A DNA stretch of 56,546 nucleotides from Kiritimatiellia bacterium (GCA_016296065.1 JAEDKA010000019.1:1-56546); one strand, 5' to 3'. Positions 1 to 8,231 are shown, counted from the stretch's first letter. Made by a program: numbers and translations. Notes: generated by a model not told the origin, from the letters alone.

Positions 1-74
1 GGACAGCCAGAGACCATGCCGCCTGACGCGCGTAAGTTCAAATGCGTAAACCCTGCCCACGCGTCACTTTCTGG

Positions 75-104
75 TTGCGGATTTCGGACGGAATTTGATA
101 AAAT
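75..104 (+). promoter_or_regulatory. Promoter for the first operon
   Basis: A -35-like TTGCGG (75-80) and -10 TAAAAT (99-104) are 18 bp apart, with the extended element TGA just before the -10. The start codon at 117 lies 12 nt past the -10, so the predicted leader is only about 5-6 nt. Bases 1-74 show nothing recognisable. Confidence 0.55.
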
Positions 105-116
105 TTCCGAACTGGA

Positions 117-968
117 ATGAAAGTGCTTTTCCTGTTCATCGACGGCGTGGGCCTGAGGGACGCGGCGACGGACAATCCGGTGAACCCGGAGGTGTGTCCG
201 GCGCTGTGCCGTCTCATATCCGCGCACTCGAAGCCGATCGACGCGTGTCTCGGCGTCGCTGGGCCGCCGCAGAGCGCGACAGGGCAGGGCACCATGTTCA
301 CCGGCGTCAACTGCGCGGCGGCGATGGGCAAGCACTGCGAGGGCTTTCCCGGCCCGGGCCTCAGGAAGATCATAGAGTCCGACAACCTCTTCCTCCGCCT
401 CAAGGCGCGCGGGAAGCGCGTGTGCTTCTCGGATGCGTATCTCGTCGACTCGGCCGACGAGCTCGCGGCGCGCAGGTTCAAGTCCGTCACGACCGTGATG
501 GCGCTCACCGCTCCGGAGACGATAAGGACCGTCGACGACCTTTCATGCGGACGCGCCGTCATGCAGGACCTCACGCGCGAGACGATACAGGACCGCTGGC
601 CGGACATATCGGTAATCCCCCCGCAGCGTGCGGCGGAGCATCTCTTCGCGATTGCGCGCGAGAACGACTTCACGCTCTACGAGTTCTTCCAGACGGACGT
701 CTCGGGGCATTCGATGGACTATGCGCGCGCGTGCGCGGTCCTGCGCACCTACGACCGCTTCCTCGCGTCGCTCGTCCGCTTCACCGAGGCGGCGGGCATC
801 ACGCTCGTGATGACGAGCGACCACGGCAACGTGGAGAACATTTCTGAAAGAGGGCACACAACAAACAAGGTCCCGTTCATCGCGTTCGGTCCGAAGGAAA
901 GGTTCCTCCGCGACCGCGTCGAATCCCTCGTCGACGTCACGCCCGCGATAGTGGCGGCCTACGACTGA
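117..968 (+). CDS. Alkaline-phosphatase-superfamily metalloenzyme (PGM/phosphopentomutase-like)
   Basis: A 283-residue cytosolic protein with the two-metal motifs of the alkaline phosphatase/phosphoglycerate mutase superfamily. FIDGVG at residues 8-13 gives the first metal Asp. SATGQGT around 53-59 is the likely Ser/Thr nucleophile region. TDVSGHSMD, the TSDHGN block and the later GHTTNKVPF give the remaining Asp/His ligands. It is shorter than true iPGM (about 510 aa) or phosphopentomutase (about 390 aa) and has no obvious large cap domain. It heads a plus-strand run; the ROK-like gene follows 17 nt later behind a strong ribosome site. Family membership is clear from the motifs, but the substrate is unknown. 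A phosphosugar or nucleotide phosphohydrolase or mutase is possible. Confidence 0.8.
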   Translation: MKVLFLFIDGVGLRDAATDNPVNPEVCPALCRLISAHSKPIDACLGVAGPPQSATGQGTMFTGVNCAAAMGKHCEGFPGPGLRKIIESDNLFLRLKARGKRVCFSDAYLVDSADELAARRFKSVTTVMALTAPETIRTVDDLSCGRAVMQDLTRETIQDRWPDISVIPPQRAAEHLFAIARENDFTLYEFFQTDVSGHSMDYARACAVLRTYDRFLASLVRFTEAAGITLVMTSDHGNVENISERGHTTNKVPFIAFGPKERFLRDRVESLVDVTPAIVAAYD

Positions 969-985
969 CCAAGGAGGACAGGAAC

Positions 986-2338
986 ATGTACGACTACAAG
1001 GCGCCGATGCAGGCAATGTGGACCGTCTACGACGGGATCGGAGAGAAGGCCGACGTAATCGGCATCGCGTGGGAACGCGAGGACGGAAACGTCTACCGCT
1101 ACGATTTCCCGATCCCCCGCCGTCTCGACCCGTCCGCAGTGAAGTTCACGCGCCACGTCGCGGAGCGCGTCGCGAAGTTCGTCCTGTGGGCGGCGGGCGG
1201 CAGGAAGCTCTACATCGCGGGACCTGACGAGATCGTCAAGCCCATCGCGAAGGCGTACTCGAAGCGCGGGGCGCGCGCGTTCGACTACGACTTCTTCACG
1301 TCCATCTACGGCGAGAAGGTCGAGGCCGAGGTTGTGCCGTACAAGAAGCTCCCCGGCTTCGCGGAGAAGACGTCCGTCGTGAAGCCCGTCGCCAACGGAT
1401 GCCGCATCGGCTTCGACCTCGGCGCGAGCGACTTCAAGATCTCCGCGCTGAAGAACGGCAAGGTCGTTTTCTCCGAGGAGTTCCCGTGGGATCCGCGCAA
1501 CAACGCTGATCCGGAGTACCACTACTCGCAGCTTACGAAGGGCCTCAAGGCCGCCGCGGCGCATCTGCCGCGCGTGGACGCGATCGGCGGCTCGACGGCG
1601 GGCGTTCTCGTGGGGCAGAAGATCGGCATCGCCTCGCTCCTGCGCGCCGTGAAGGAGAAGAACCCCTCGAAGTTCGAGGAGGCGCAGCGCATGTTCTTCC
1701 GCATCGAGAAGGACTGGAACGTTCCGTTCAAGGTGTTCAACGACGGAGACGTCACCGCGCTCGCCGGCGCCATCTCGATGGGCCGCAAGGGAGTGCTCGG
1801 CGTCGCGATGGGCTCGTCCGAGGCCGTCGGCTTCGTCGACCCCAAGGGAGCGATGACCGGACGCATCTCGGAGCTGGCGTTTGCGCCCGTGGACATGAAC
1901 CCGAAGGCGCCGCGCGACGAGTGGTCGGGCGACGCGGGAGTCGGCGCGATGTACTTCTCGCAGCAGGCGGTCGACTGGCTGGCGCGCGACTTCGGATTCA
2001 AGTTCCCGAAGTCGATGAAGCTCCCCGAGCGCCTCAAGACGGTGCAGGCCGCGATGGAGAAGGGCGACGCGAGGGCGCTCAAGGTCTACGTGCAGATCGG
2101 ACGCTTCCTCGGCCACGCGATCCCTTGGTACTCGGAGTTCTACGACTTCTCGAACCTCATGACGCTCGGACGCGTCACCTCGGGGCTCGGCGGCGAGATC
2201 ATCGTCGAGACGGCGAAGACCGTGCTCGCCGACGTCTATCCCGAGTGGGCGGAGAAGATCGACGTCTTCATGCCCGACGAGAAGGCGCGCCGCCTGGGGC
2301 AGTCCGTCGCCGCGGCGCAGATTCCGCTCGTGAAGTGA
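986..2338 (+). CDS. ROK/BadF-type sugar kinase-like ATPase
   Basis: A 450-residue protein of the actin/hexokinase fold. Residues about 142-155 (IGFDLGASDFKISAL) match the phosphate-1 loop, FNDGDVTALAGA matches the catalytic-Asp region of ROK kinases, and GVAMGSSEAVGFVD matches the phosphate-2/adenosine part. An N-terminal domain of about 135 residues precedes the ATPase core, making it longer than standard ROK kinases (about 300 aa). The start has an ideal AAGGAGG ribosome site. No DNA-binding helix-turn-helix is seen, so a kinase or activator role is more likely than repression. The substrate cannot be told from sequence. It sits between a phosphatase-like enzyme and ybgC. Confidence 0.7.
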   Translation: MYDYKAPMQAMWTVYDGIGEKADVIGIAWEREDGNVYRYDFPIPRRLDPSAVKFTRHVAERVAKFVLWAAGGRKLYIAGPDEIVKPIAKAYSKRGARAFDYDFFTSIYGEKVEAEVVPYKKLPGFAEKTSVVKPVANGCRIGFDLGASDFKISALKNGKVVFSEEFPWDPRNNADPEYHYSQLTKGLKAAAAHLPRVDAIGGSTAGVLVGQKIGIASLLRAVKEKNPSKFEEAQRMFFRIEKDWNVPFKVFNDGDVTALAGAISMGRKGVLGVAMGSSEAVGFVDPKGAMTGRISELAFAPVDMNPKAPRDEWSGDAGVGAMYFSQQAVDWLARDFGFKFPKSMKLPERLKTVQAAMEKGDARALKVYVQIGRFLGHAIPWYSEFYDFSNLMTLGRVTSGLGGEIIVETAKTVLADVYPEWAEKIDVFMPDEKARRLGQSVAAAQIPLVK

Positions 2339-2348
2339 CCTTCCTGAA

Positions 2349-2753
2349 ATGAAGAAGATCACGATGGAGTACCGCGTCCCGTACGCGGACACGGACATGA
2401 TGGGCGTCGTGTACTACGCGAACTACCTCGTCATGTTCGAGCGCGCGCGCAACGAACTGATGCGCGCGTGCGGCTACACCTACAAGGAGTGCGAGGCGGA
2501 GGGCTGGGGGCTCCCCGTCACGCACGCCGAGTGCAACTACAAGGGCAGCGCGCACTACGACGACCTCCTCGAGATCTCCGCGTGGGTGCAGGCGCAGAAG
2601 GGCGTCCGCATCGAGATTGCCTGCGAGATACGCAGGAAAGGCGAGGAGGCCGTTCTCGTTAACGGCTTCACGCGCCATGCGTTCATCGACCTGAAGACGT
2701 TCCGCCCGTGCCCTCCGCCCGAGCGCTTCGTCGCGATGATGCAGGGCGAGTGA
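2349..2753 (+). CDS. ybgC: YbgC-type acyl-CoA thioesterase
   Basis: A 134-residue single hot-dog-fold protein of the 4-hydroxybenzoyl-CoA thioesterase family. The signature YADTDMMGVVYYANY (residues 12-26) holds the catalytic Asp, and the length matches the family (130-140 aa). The family hydrolyses short- or medium-chain acyl-CoA or acyl-ACP in the cytosol and in proteobacteria is linked to the Tol-Pal envelope system. No tol genes are visible here. It starts 10 nt after the ROK-like gene and is followed 14 nt later by queD, so it is likely co-transcribed. The substrate is not inferable. Confidence 0.85.
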   Translation: MKKITMEYRVPYADTDMMGVVYYANYLVMFERARNELMRACGYTYKECEAEGWGLPVTHAECNYKGSAHYDDLLEISAWVQAQKGVRIEIACEIRRKGEEAVLVNGFTRHAFIDLKTFRPCPPPERFVAMMQGE

Positions 2754-2767
2754 CGAGAGGGGGCGGC

Positions 2768-3181
2768 ATGATAACTGTTACGAAGACGATCAAGTTCGAC
2801 GCGGCGCACATCCTGACGAACCACCAGGGTCTCTGCAAGAACCTGCACGGGCACACCTACAGGGTGGACGTCTCGGTGGCGCAGGGGAGCGGCGACACGC
2901 GCGACATGGTGATAGACTTCAAGGACCTCAAGCGCATTGCGAGCGAGGTCGTCTGCGAGCGCTTCGACCACGCGTTCATCTACAACACAGAGAGCGCGGG
3001 AGAGCGAGAGATAGCGGCGGTCGTGGAGAAGAACGGAATGCGCACGGTGGCGATTCCGTTCAGGTCGACCGCCGAGAACCTTGCGCGCATGTTCTTCGGC
3101 GAGCTCAAGGCGCGCATCCCTGGGCTTTCCGCCGTGAAGGTGTGGGAGACCGCGGACAGCTGCGCGGAGTACAGGGAATAA
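2768..3181 (+). CDS. queD: 6-carboxy-5,6,7,8-tetrahydropterin synthase
   Basis: A 137-residue PTPS/QueD-family enzyme that converts 7,8-dihydroneopterin triphosphate to 6-carboxytetrahydropterin in queuosine/7-deazaguanine synthesis. FDAAH gives the first zinc His (14) and CKNLHGH gives the catalytic Cys (23) with zinc His 27 and 29. ERFDHAF and WETADSCAEY near the C-terminus are also typical. The start is ATG 2768, behind GAGGGGG. A longer in-frame ORF reaches back into ybgC but lacks a ribosome site. No other queuosine genes are in the window. Confidence 0.9.
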   Translation: MITVTKTIKFDAAHILTNHQGLCKNLHGHTYRVDVSVAQGSGDTRDMVIDFKDLKRIASEVVCERFDHAFIYNTESAGEREIAAVVEKNGMRTVAIPFRSTAENLARMFFGELKARIPGLSAVKVWETADSCAEYRE

Positions 3182-3205
3182 GCGACGCAGGACAAGGAGG
3201 TACAC

Positions 3206-6200
3206 ATGATGCGATTCTCAAGCATGGCGGCCGCAGCTCTCGCGGCGGCGACGATGTTCGCGGCGACTTCAACGCCGAAGGGCTGGATCGACGACTACGA
3301 CGCCGCGCTCTCCAGGGCGTCCGCAGAGGGGAAGCTGATCCTCGTCGACTTCTCGGGGAGCGACTGGTGCGGATGGTGCAAGAAGCTCGACAAGGAGGTG
3401 TTCTCGAAGGAGGAGTTCCTGGGCGCGGCCGCCGCGAAGTACGTGCTGCTCATGGTCGACTCGCCGAGGGACAATTCCCTGCTGTCGGACAAGGCGAAGG
3501 AGCAGAATCCAAAGCTGGTGGAGAAGTTCGGCATCAAGGGCTTCCCGACAGTGCTTGTGCTCGATGCGAAGGGCGAGGAGCTCGTGCGCATCATGGAGCA
3601 TGAGGACGAGCCGGGAAAGTACCTCGAGATGCTCGAGTCGGAGATACGCGACGCTCCTGACGTCAAAAAGTACATACGGCCCATAGAGGACATCCTCAAC
3701 CGCCACGACAAGGAAATGGAATCCGACATGGAGGCGATAGGCAAGGAGATCGCCGAGAAGTTCCAGAAGCCGTCGGAAAACGCGACGAACGAGGAGCGCA
3801 GGCGACTTCAGAAGGAGGCGATGGCCTACGGGCAGAAGGCTTTTCTGCAAAAGCTTGAGGAGAAGTACATTCCCCTGTACGAGAAGGCCTTTGCCGAGGC
3901 GCGCGCCGCGGAAGTCCCCGAACGGATGAAGAAACGCAAGGACGACCTCATCGAAGCCCAGGAGGGACGCTTCGTGATGCTCAAGAACATGGTGGAGGGC
4001 ATGAAGGCCAAGAAGGCATCGGAGAACGGCGAAGAGTCTTCCGACGAAGACGATGAAGCCGACGATGACGACGATGATGTCGATGAGGAAGACGACGAGG
4101 AAGAATGGGAAGCTCCCAAAAGGACGGAGTTCCAGCCTCCGCTGCCGGCGGACGCGAAGACCGAGACGCAGTACTTCCGCGAAGTCGCCGAGCCGTTCTA
4201 CCGCCGCCACATCGTGGAGACGTACGACGCCGCGTCCGAGACGAACGCCGAGGTCCGAGCCAAGATCCTCCAGGTGCGCGAATGCCTTGCGCACCGACTT
4301 GCCACGCATACGCCGCTCGGATTCCCGCTCGATGTCGACAAGTGCGCCGCCGATTGGCTGTGGGACCGCGGCGTGCGCGACGCCGCAGTCGCGCTCGTGC
4401 GCTTCGACGGGCAGAACGCCGACTACCGTTTCTGGCACGGCGAGCGCCACTTCAAGGAGGCGTGCGCCGCGCACGACGACAAGAAGGAGCCGATCCTCGC
4501 CATGCTCATGCGTCGCCGCTGGTTCAAGGCGATCAAGGGCCACAACGAGACATGGCCGGACTACAGACCGGACAAGATGGTGAAGGACGCCTACCGTGCG
4601 TACGAGGCGTCGTTCGAGCCGTGCGTGGAGATACTGAAGGCGGCAGACCCGCGCATCGCGGAATGGATGGACATGGACAGCCCGCTGCCAGTCGGCTCCG
4701 GCGAGAAGCTGGGCAACGAGTACCTCGCCTGCTGCCAGCGGGCGGAGGCCTGCAAGGACTCCGCTTTCGCATCCCGCGGCACGGGCTGGGCGAGCGAGGT
4801 GACGGAAGAGGGCTGGAAGGGCTGGAGGGCGAGCAACGAGACGGCGGAGACGAACCTCCTCCGCGCCGTGGAGCTTAAGGGCGACCGGGCGCGTCCGGCG
4901 CTGATGCTGGCCGACCTCTACGGGCGCAGCTGCGGGCGCGGCGACGCGATCACGTGGATGAACCGAGGCGTGTCGAATTCCCTCGACGAGGCCGCGCAGC
5001 GCGTCGAGGCTGCGATCCACTTTCAGATGTCGCGCTGGGGCGGGTCTTCGCGGATACTGGAGGACATCGCCCTGAAATCTGCGGATAGCGTGCGGACCGA
5101 TTCGCTCTTCGCACTACGCGCGGCGTTCCGCGCCGTCGCGAACATGATAGAATACGACAACGAGGGCGACGTGCGCGGCGAGGTCTACAAGCGCGTCATC
5201 AACCCGAGGCTGCGCGAAAGCCTCTACCGCATGATCGACGCCTACATCGCCGCCAAGCCCTCGCCGGACGTGCCGCGTCCCGACGTATTCCGGCAGGTCG
5301 GCGTCAACATCGCGCTTCAGGTGGGCGACTGGGACCGCGCAGCCGCCTACGCCGCCGCGATCGAGAAGGGCGTGACGGACGAGCGCGAACAGCTCTGGGT
5401 GCGCATCGGGACGGCGTCCGAGGAGAAGATATTCACCTACAATCTCATGCAGGCGTTCGGCAGGCTTGACCGGGACGGACGACTGGCGATGGTCGCCGCC
5501 GAGCGCGCGCGCGAGGAGGGGCGTCACGACGAGAGCTATGCGTTCTACGAGAAGTGGTCCAAGAAGCAGAACCTGAGCTACGAGGAGAAGGTCCTGTGCG
5601 GCGGACGCGTCTTCGGCGAGCGCGCCGCGATGCAGGAGGCGGCGGGCGGGTGGATTGACCTTATGCCCACGAAGCTAGGCGGCAACCTGCTGCACTTCTG
5701 GGGCCTGACTGAGCTTTCGGATGACGGGCGCGTGCGCAAGGTCTCCGACTGGCGATCCCACGCGCTTTCGATGCAGTCCGTCCACGGACTCGGATCGGAG
5801 TTCGAGGCGACGGTTTACTTCGAAGAGAACAAGAAGGACCAGAAGGAGTGGAACATCGGCTGGGGATGGGCGCGTTCGTATACGTGCAATGCCTCTAGCT
5901 GGGCCTATCCCTACATCCACTTCTCGCGGGACGGGAATGGCGATCATGTGGAAATCGACAGGCCGACCTGCGAGAACCAGGACGCAAAGCATCCGGACGA
6001 CCGCGACAACAAGCTGTGCGGACGCAGTCCGGCATGGCGCGTCTTCGGCAAGGATCTGGAGCGGAAGCCGTCGCACGCGTTCCGCGCCGTGTTCGGCGAC
6101 GAGGAGTTCTTCGTCGAAGTGGACGGGGAGAAGGTCTATTCGGTGCCGATGCAGGAACTGATGTCATCCACGTACCAGCGCGACCGCGTCCAGCCAAACG

Positions 6201-6307
6201 GCGACGTTTTCCCGGTATGGAAGCTCTATGACAACACCGCATACAGCGGCTACCGCTACCGGAGGCTGAAGGGTACGCAGGGTGCTGCGACGGAGAAGGA
6301 CGAGTGA
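3206..6307 (+). CDS. Very large secreted thioredoxin-fold protein with acidic linker
   Basis: A 1033-residue protein with an N-terminal signal peptide (residues 1 to about 20, Ala-rich core). A thioredoxin-like domain follows at about 25-150, with the redox motif DWCGWCKK (Cys55, Cys58) and a cis-Pro-like KGFPT. Residues 160-270 are helical and charged. About 272-302 is an almost purely Asp/Glu tract. The long remainder has helical, TPR-like character, and the last 200 residues look beta-rich and Trp/Tyr-rich. It probably acts in the periplasm or at the cell surface. The thioredoxin part resembles DUF255/thioredoxin_7 domains; the rest is not recognised. The ribosome site is AAGGAGG, and the stop overlaps rsmD as GTGA. 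Two adjacent ATGs (3206, 3209) are both possible starts. Confidence 0.75.
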   Translation: MMRFSSMAAAALAAATMFAATSTPKGWIDDYDAALSRASAEGKLILVDFSGSDWCGWCKKLDKEVFSKEEFLGAAAAKYVLLMVDSPRDNSLLSDKAKEQNPKLVEKFGIKGFPTVLVLDAKGEELVRIMEHEDEPGKYLEMLESEIRDAPDVKKYIRPIEDILNRHDKEMESDMEAIGKEIAEKFQKPSENATNEERRRLQKEAMAYGQKAFLQKLEEKYIPLYEKAFAEARAAEVPERMKKRKDDLIEAQEGRFVMLKNMVEGMKAKKASENGEESSDEDDEADDDDDDVDEEDDEEEWEAPKRTEFQPPLPADAKTETQYFREVAEPFYRRHIVETYDAASETNAEVRAKILQVRECLAHRLATHTPLGFPLDVDKCAADWLWDRGVRDAAVALVRFDGQNADYRFWHGERHFKEACAAHDDKKEPILAMLMRRRWFKAIKGHNETWPDYRPDKMVKDAYRAYEASFEPCVEILKAADPRIAEWMDMDSPLPVGSGEKLGNEYLACCQRAEACKDSAFASRGTGWASEVTEEGWKGWRASNETAETNLLRAVELKGDRARPALMLADLYGRSCGRGDAITWMNRGVSNSLDEAAQRVEAAIHFQMSRWGGSSRILEDIALKSADSVRTDSLFALRAAFRAVANMIEYDNEGDVRGEVYKRVINPRLRESLYRMIDAYIAAKPSPDVPRPDVFRQVGVNIALQVGDWDRAAAYAAAIEKGVTDEREQLWVRIGTASEEKIFTYNLMQAFGRLDRDGRLAMVAAERAREEGRHDESYAFYEKWSKKQNLSYEEKVLCGGRVFGERAAMQEAAGGWIDLMPTKLGGNLLHFWGLTELSDDGRVRKVSDWRSHALSMQSVHGLGSEFEATVYFEENKKDQKEWNIGWGWARSYTCNASSWAYPYIHFSRDGNGDHVEIDRPTCENQDAKHPDDRDNKLCGRSPAWRVFGKDLERKPSHAFRAVFGDEEFFVEVDGEKVYSVPMQELMSSTYQRDRVQPNGDVFPVWKLYDNTAYSGYRYRRLKGTQGAATEKDE

Positions 6308-6870
6308 GAATCACGGGCGGAGAGTTCGGGGGGCGCAACCTGAAGGTCCCGAAGTCGGACGCGATACGTCCGACGCAGGACCGCGTGCGCGAGGCTCTCT
6401 TCAACATGATCCAGTTCGAGGTCCCGGGATGCGACTTCCTCGACCTCTTCGCGGGGTCCGGCGCGGTCGGCATAGAGGCGCTCTCTCGCGGGGCGAAGTC
6501 CGCGACGTTCGTCGAGTCCAACCGCCGCCACATGCCGGTCCTGCTGGAGAACCTTCGCCTAGTGTCCCCCGCAGGCGGCCCGCAGCTCAATTTTTCAACC
6601 GTTCTCGCCGACGTCTATCGCTGGATCGCGTCCTATTCGGGGCCCGGCTTTTCGATTGCGTTCGCCGACCCGCCGTACGCGCTCGGCGAGGAGAGGGGCT
6701 ACGCGAGCGTCCTGGCGACGCTTGCCGAGCGCGGGGTGGTGCGTCCTGGCGGACTTTTCATCGCCGAGATGACGGCAGTCCAGAAGGCCGAGGAGACGCC
6801 GCTCTGGGAGCTTGTCCGCGACCGGACGTACGGAAAGACGCGCCTGTGCCTTTGGCGGCGAACTGCATAG
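6304..6870 (+). CDS. rsmD: 16S rRNA (guanine966-N2)-methyltransferase
   Basis: A 188-residue class I SAM-dependent methyltransferase that modifies the 2-amino group of G966 in 16S rRNA. Visible motifs: RPTQDRVREALFN (22-34) typical of RsmD, the SAM-binding loop DLFAGSGAVG (47-56), the acidic FVES at the end of the next strand, and the catalytic DPPY (122-125). Full length for the family. It starts with GTG overlapping the stop of the preceding gene (GTGA), so translation is probably coupled. The stop is TAG, which shows that amber is used as a normal stop in this genome. Confidence 0.92.
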   Translation: MRITGGEFGGRNLKVPKSDAIRPTQDRVREALFNMIQFEVPGCDFLDLFAGSGAVGIEALSRGAKSATFVESNRRHMPVLLENLRLVSPAGGPQLNFSTVLADVYRWIASYSGPGFSIAFADPPYALGEERGYASVLATLAERGVVRPGGLFIAEMTAVQKAEETPLWELVRDRTYGKTRLCLWRRTA

Positions 6871-6910
6871 CAGAACTAGGCTGTTTCTAAACCCCGCTAC
6901 ATTGCGAATC

Positions 6911-6968
6911 CACATCCGTTTGCGCGGGTGAAAATTTGGTATAATATCCTCATCTCGCGAGGCGCACT
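6911..6968 (+). repeat. Promoter-bearing repeat, copy 1
   Basis: About 58 bp nearly identical to 7721-7778: both contain CCGTTTGC, then TTTGGTATAATAT, then CTCATCTCGCG and GGCGC. The extended -10 TGGTATAAT is at 6937-6945. No convincing ORF follows copy 1. Downstream, at 6990-7012, a GC-rich inverted sequence (CGGGAAACCCGCCGGGCG) could fold. Nothing else is recognised in 6871-7014. Confidence 0.6.
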
Positions 6969-7014
6969 GCGCGGCGCGGGGTCATAGTCCGGAAAACGGG
7001 AAACCCGCCGGGCG

Positions 7015-7536
7015 TTAATCTATGCGACGTCTATCAAGGAGCTTAAGATAGTTTTTCTTGAACTTCTTGACACCGCCGAAGAAAACCATCTCGGATTCTG
7101 AAAGGCCTTCGTTGGAAAGCAGTTTTGCGCGAGCAAGTTCTAATGTTCTTGACAGCAGGATTCTAATGATCTGCTGGAGGAGTGAATCATGGACGTCCTG
7201 GTTGGGCCCGAGGAAGTTCTTGTCGATGACAAAGCATTTGTAGGTAACGTCGACATTGTGAAAGAAAAGGAACATGCGGCGAAAAATGCCTCTTCGTTCT
7301 TCCCTGTTCATTCCTGCATACTCGCGTTCGCGCCTGATTAACGGGCCTGCATGTACGCAGTGGAGGCGATCAAGTCCGATTGACTCAAGCGCGACTTCAA
7401 GTTTCTAGATTTCGGCGGTAATGTCAATGTCCTGATCATGGAAAACCATGCAGACAAGATAGTATCGCGAGGACTGGCGGTCGTGTTCATAACTCCCGGA
7501 TTCGTCTATGAATACACTGACTTCACGTGTTCTCAT
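7015..7536 (-). pseudogene. DUF3800 protein gene interrupted by an amber codon
   Basis: Reading the minus strand from ATG 7536 gives a DUF3800-like N-terminus, VFIDESGSYEHDR then YYLVCMVFHD. The frame is stopped by TAG at 7407-7405 (codon 44). The same frame then continues without further stops for 129 codons to 7015. The later part includes LDRLHCVHAGPLIRRERE, a Met-rich FFHNVDVTYKCFVIDKN strand and a basic C-terminus (FKKNYLKLLD). DUF3800 proteins are small proteins, often found in mobile or defence contexts, with a DE-type metal motif near the N-terminus. A single nonsense change is the simplest explanation, because other genes here use TAG as their stop. A shorter 98-residue protein starting at ATG 7311 could still be made. 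Base composition is AT-richer than the neighbours, suggesting transfer. Confidence 0.7.
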
Positions 7537-7552
7537 GGAGTGAGTTCCTTTG

Positions 7553-7634
7553 GTAAAACAAAGGCGAGGATTGCTCCTCGCCTAAGGCAGGAAAGTTTCC
7601 CGCTTGCCGGTGACTCAGGCTTTCGCCCTTGCCG
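7553..7634 (-). ncRNA. Candidate small RNA or attenuated leader upstream of the DUF3800 gene
   Basis: On the minus strand a promoter-like sequence (7670-7641) is followed by about 80 nt that can form a GGGC-GAAA-GCCT hairpin. Further GGC/GCC pairings follow, then a perfect 8-bp hairpin AGGCGAGG/CCTCGCCT (7583-7562) and TTGTTTT, which is an intrinsic terminator shape. The DUF3800 start codon lies 17 nt beyond. No match to a riboswitch class could be established by eye. Confidence 0.4.
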
Positions 7635-7640
7635 ACAGCT

Positions 7641-7670
7641 ATTGTATCAAAATCAGTTCCTCTGGCGCAA
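7641..7670 (-). promoter_or_regulatory. Promoter for the small RNA/DUF3800 unit
   Basis: On the minus strand, TTGCGC (7670-7665), an 18-bp spacer, and TGA-TACAAT with the -10 hexamer at 7646-7641. Same extended -10 style as elsewhere in the window. Confidence 0.45.
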
Positions 7671-7720
7671 TAGGCCAGGCGAAAATTTGGATTCTCCGCC
7701 GCGTTTTGGCAGCCACGAAA

Positions 7721-7778
7721 TCCCCTCCGTTTGCACAAGCAATTTTTGGTATAATATTCTCATCTCGCGTGGCGCGAC
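7721..7778 (+). repeat. Promoter-bearing repeat, copy 2
   Basis: Second copy of the 6911-6968 sequence, 810 bp further on, with TGGTATAAT at 7747-7755 and CTCATCTCGCG after it. The pair flanks the DUF3800 pseudogene and candidate RNA as direct repeats. A reading-frame remnant begins just downstream. Confidence 0.6.
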
Positions 7779-8229
7779 AATGCGAAGCACTTGTTCGCGA
7801 TGGACGACGACGAGTACGAGGAGGACACGAAGGCGGCGGAGGGCGGGAACTCCATCGACGAGTCGTGAAGAAGATCTGCTACGTGTTCGACTTTGCGCTA
7901 GACCGGGCGCTGAAGCAGATATCGGACTACAGCTGCCGGTTGAACGTCGCCGAGTCGAATCCCGAGAAGAAGGTCGACGAGTTCATCAAGTTCCTTCCCG
8001 TGCTGGCGTACGACGGAAGCTCAATGCGGCAGGTAAACGCGGTGGACATCCTCGACATGGCGATGTCCGGAACGTCGGCGACGCTGCTCGCGAAGCGCTG
8101 GGAGAGTGCGCTCTAAAGTGCGGCAAGGTGCTGCTCCGCTCGCTCAACGGCGACTATCGCGACATTGAAATCGCCAGCGGCGATGACATAAAGATCGTCG
8201 CGGAGTTCAAGTCCGTGCTGCGCGCATAA
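7776..8229 (+). pseudogene. Frameshifted remnant of an unrecognised gene
   Basis: Coherent codon use passes through three frames. Frame A, from about 7776 (ATG at 7800), reads an acidic peptide ending NSIDES and stops at 7868. Frame B, from about 7865 (GTG), reads VKKICYVFDFALDRALKQ and ends KRWESAL at 8116. Frame C then reads KCGKVLLRSLNGDYRD and ends FKSVLRA at 8229. The simplest reading is one gene broken by two small indels, ending just before a strong terminator. An alternative is small overlapping ORFs, because the A/B junction is a GTGA overlap. The family is not recognised. The copy-2 promoter repeat lies immediately upstream. Confidence 0.4.
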
Positions 8230-8231
8230 CT

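Noticed and set aside
6975..7012. SRP (4.5S) RNA apical loop
   Set aside because: AGTCCGGAAAACGG resembles part of the loop but the conserved GGTCCGGAAGGAAGCAGC pattern is not present.
7405..7407. Amber codon as recoding signal (pyrrolysine-like)
   Set aside because: No pyl genes or structure seen, and TAG serves as the ordinary stop in several genes here.
7553..7634. c-di-GMP (GEMM) riboswitch
   Set aside because: The GGCAA and GAAA-loop pieces look similar, but the GACGCAAAGC core is missing.
7438..8229. A single 263-codon plus-strand gene
   Set aside because: Its 5' part is antisense to the DUF3800 pseudogene and repeats; only its last 40 codons look protein-like, and those belong to the frameshifted remnant.
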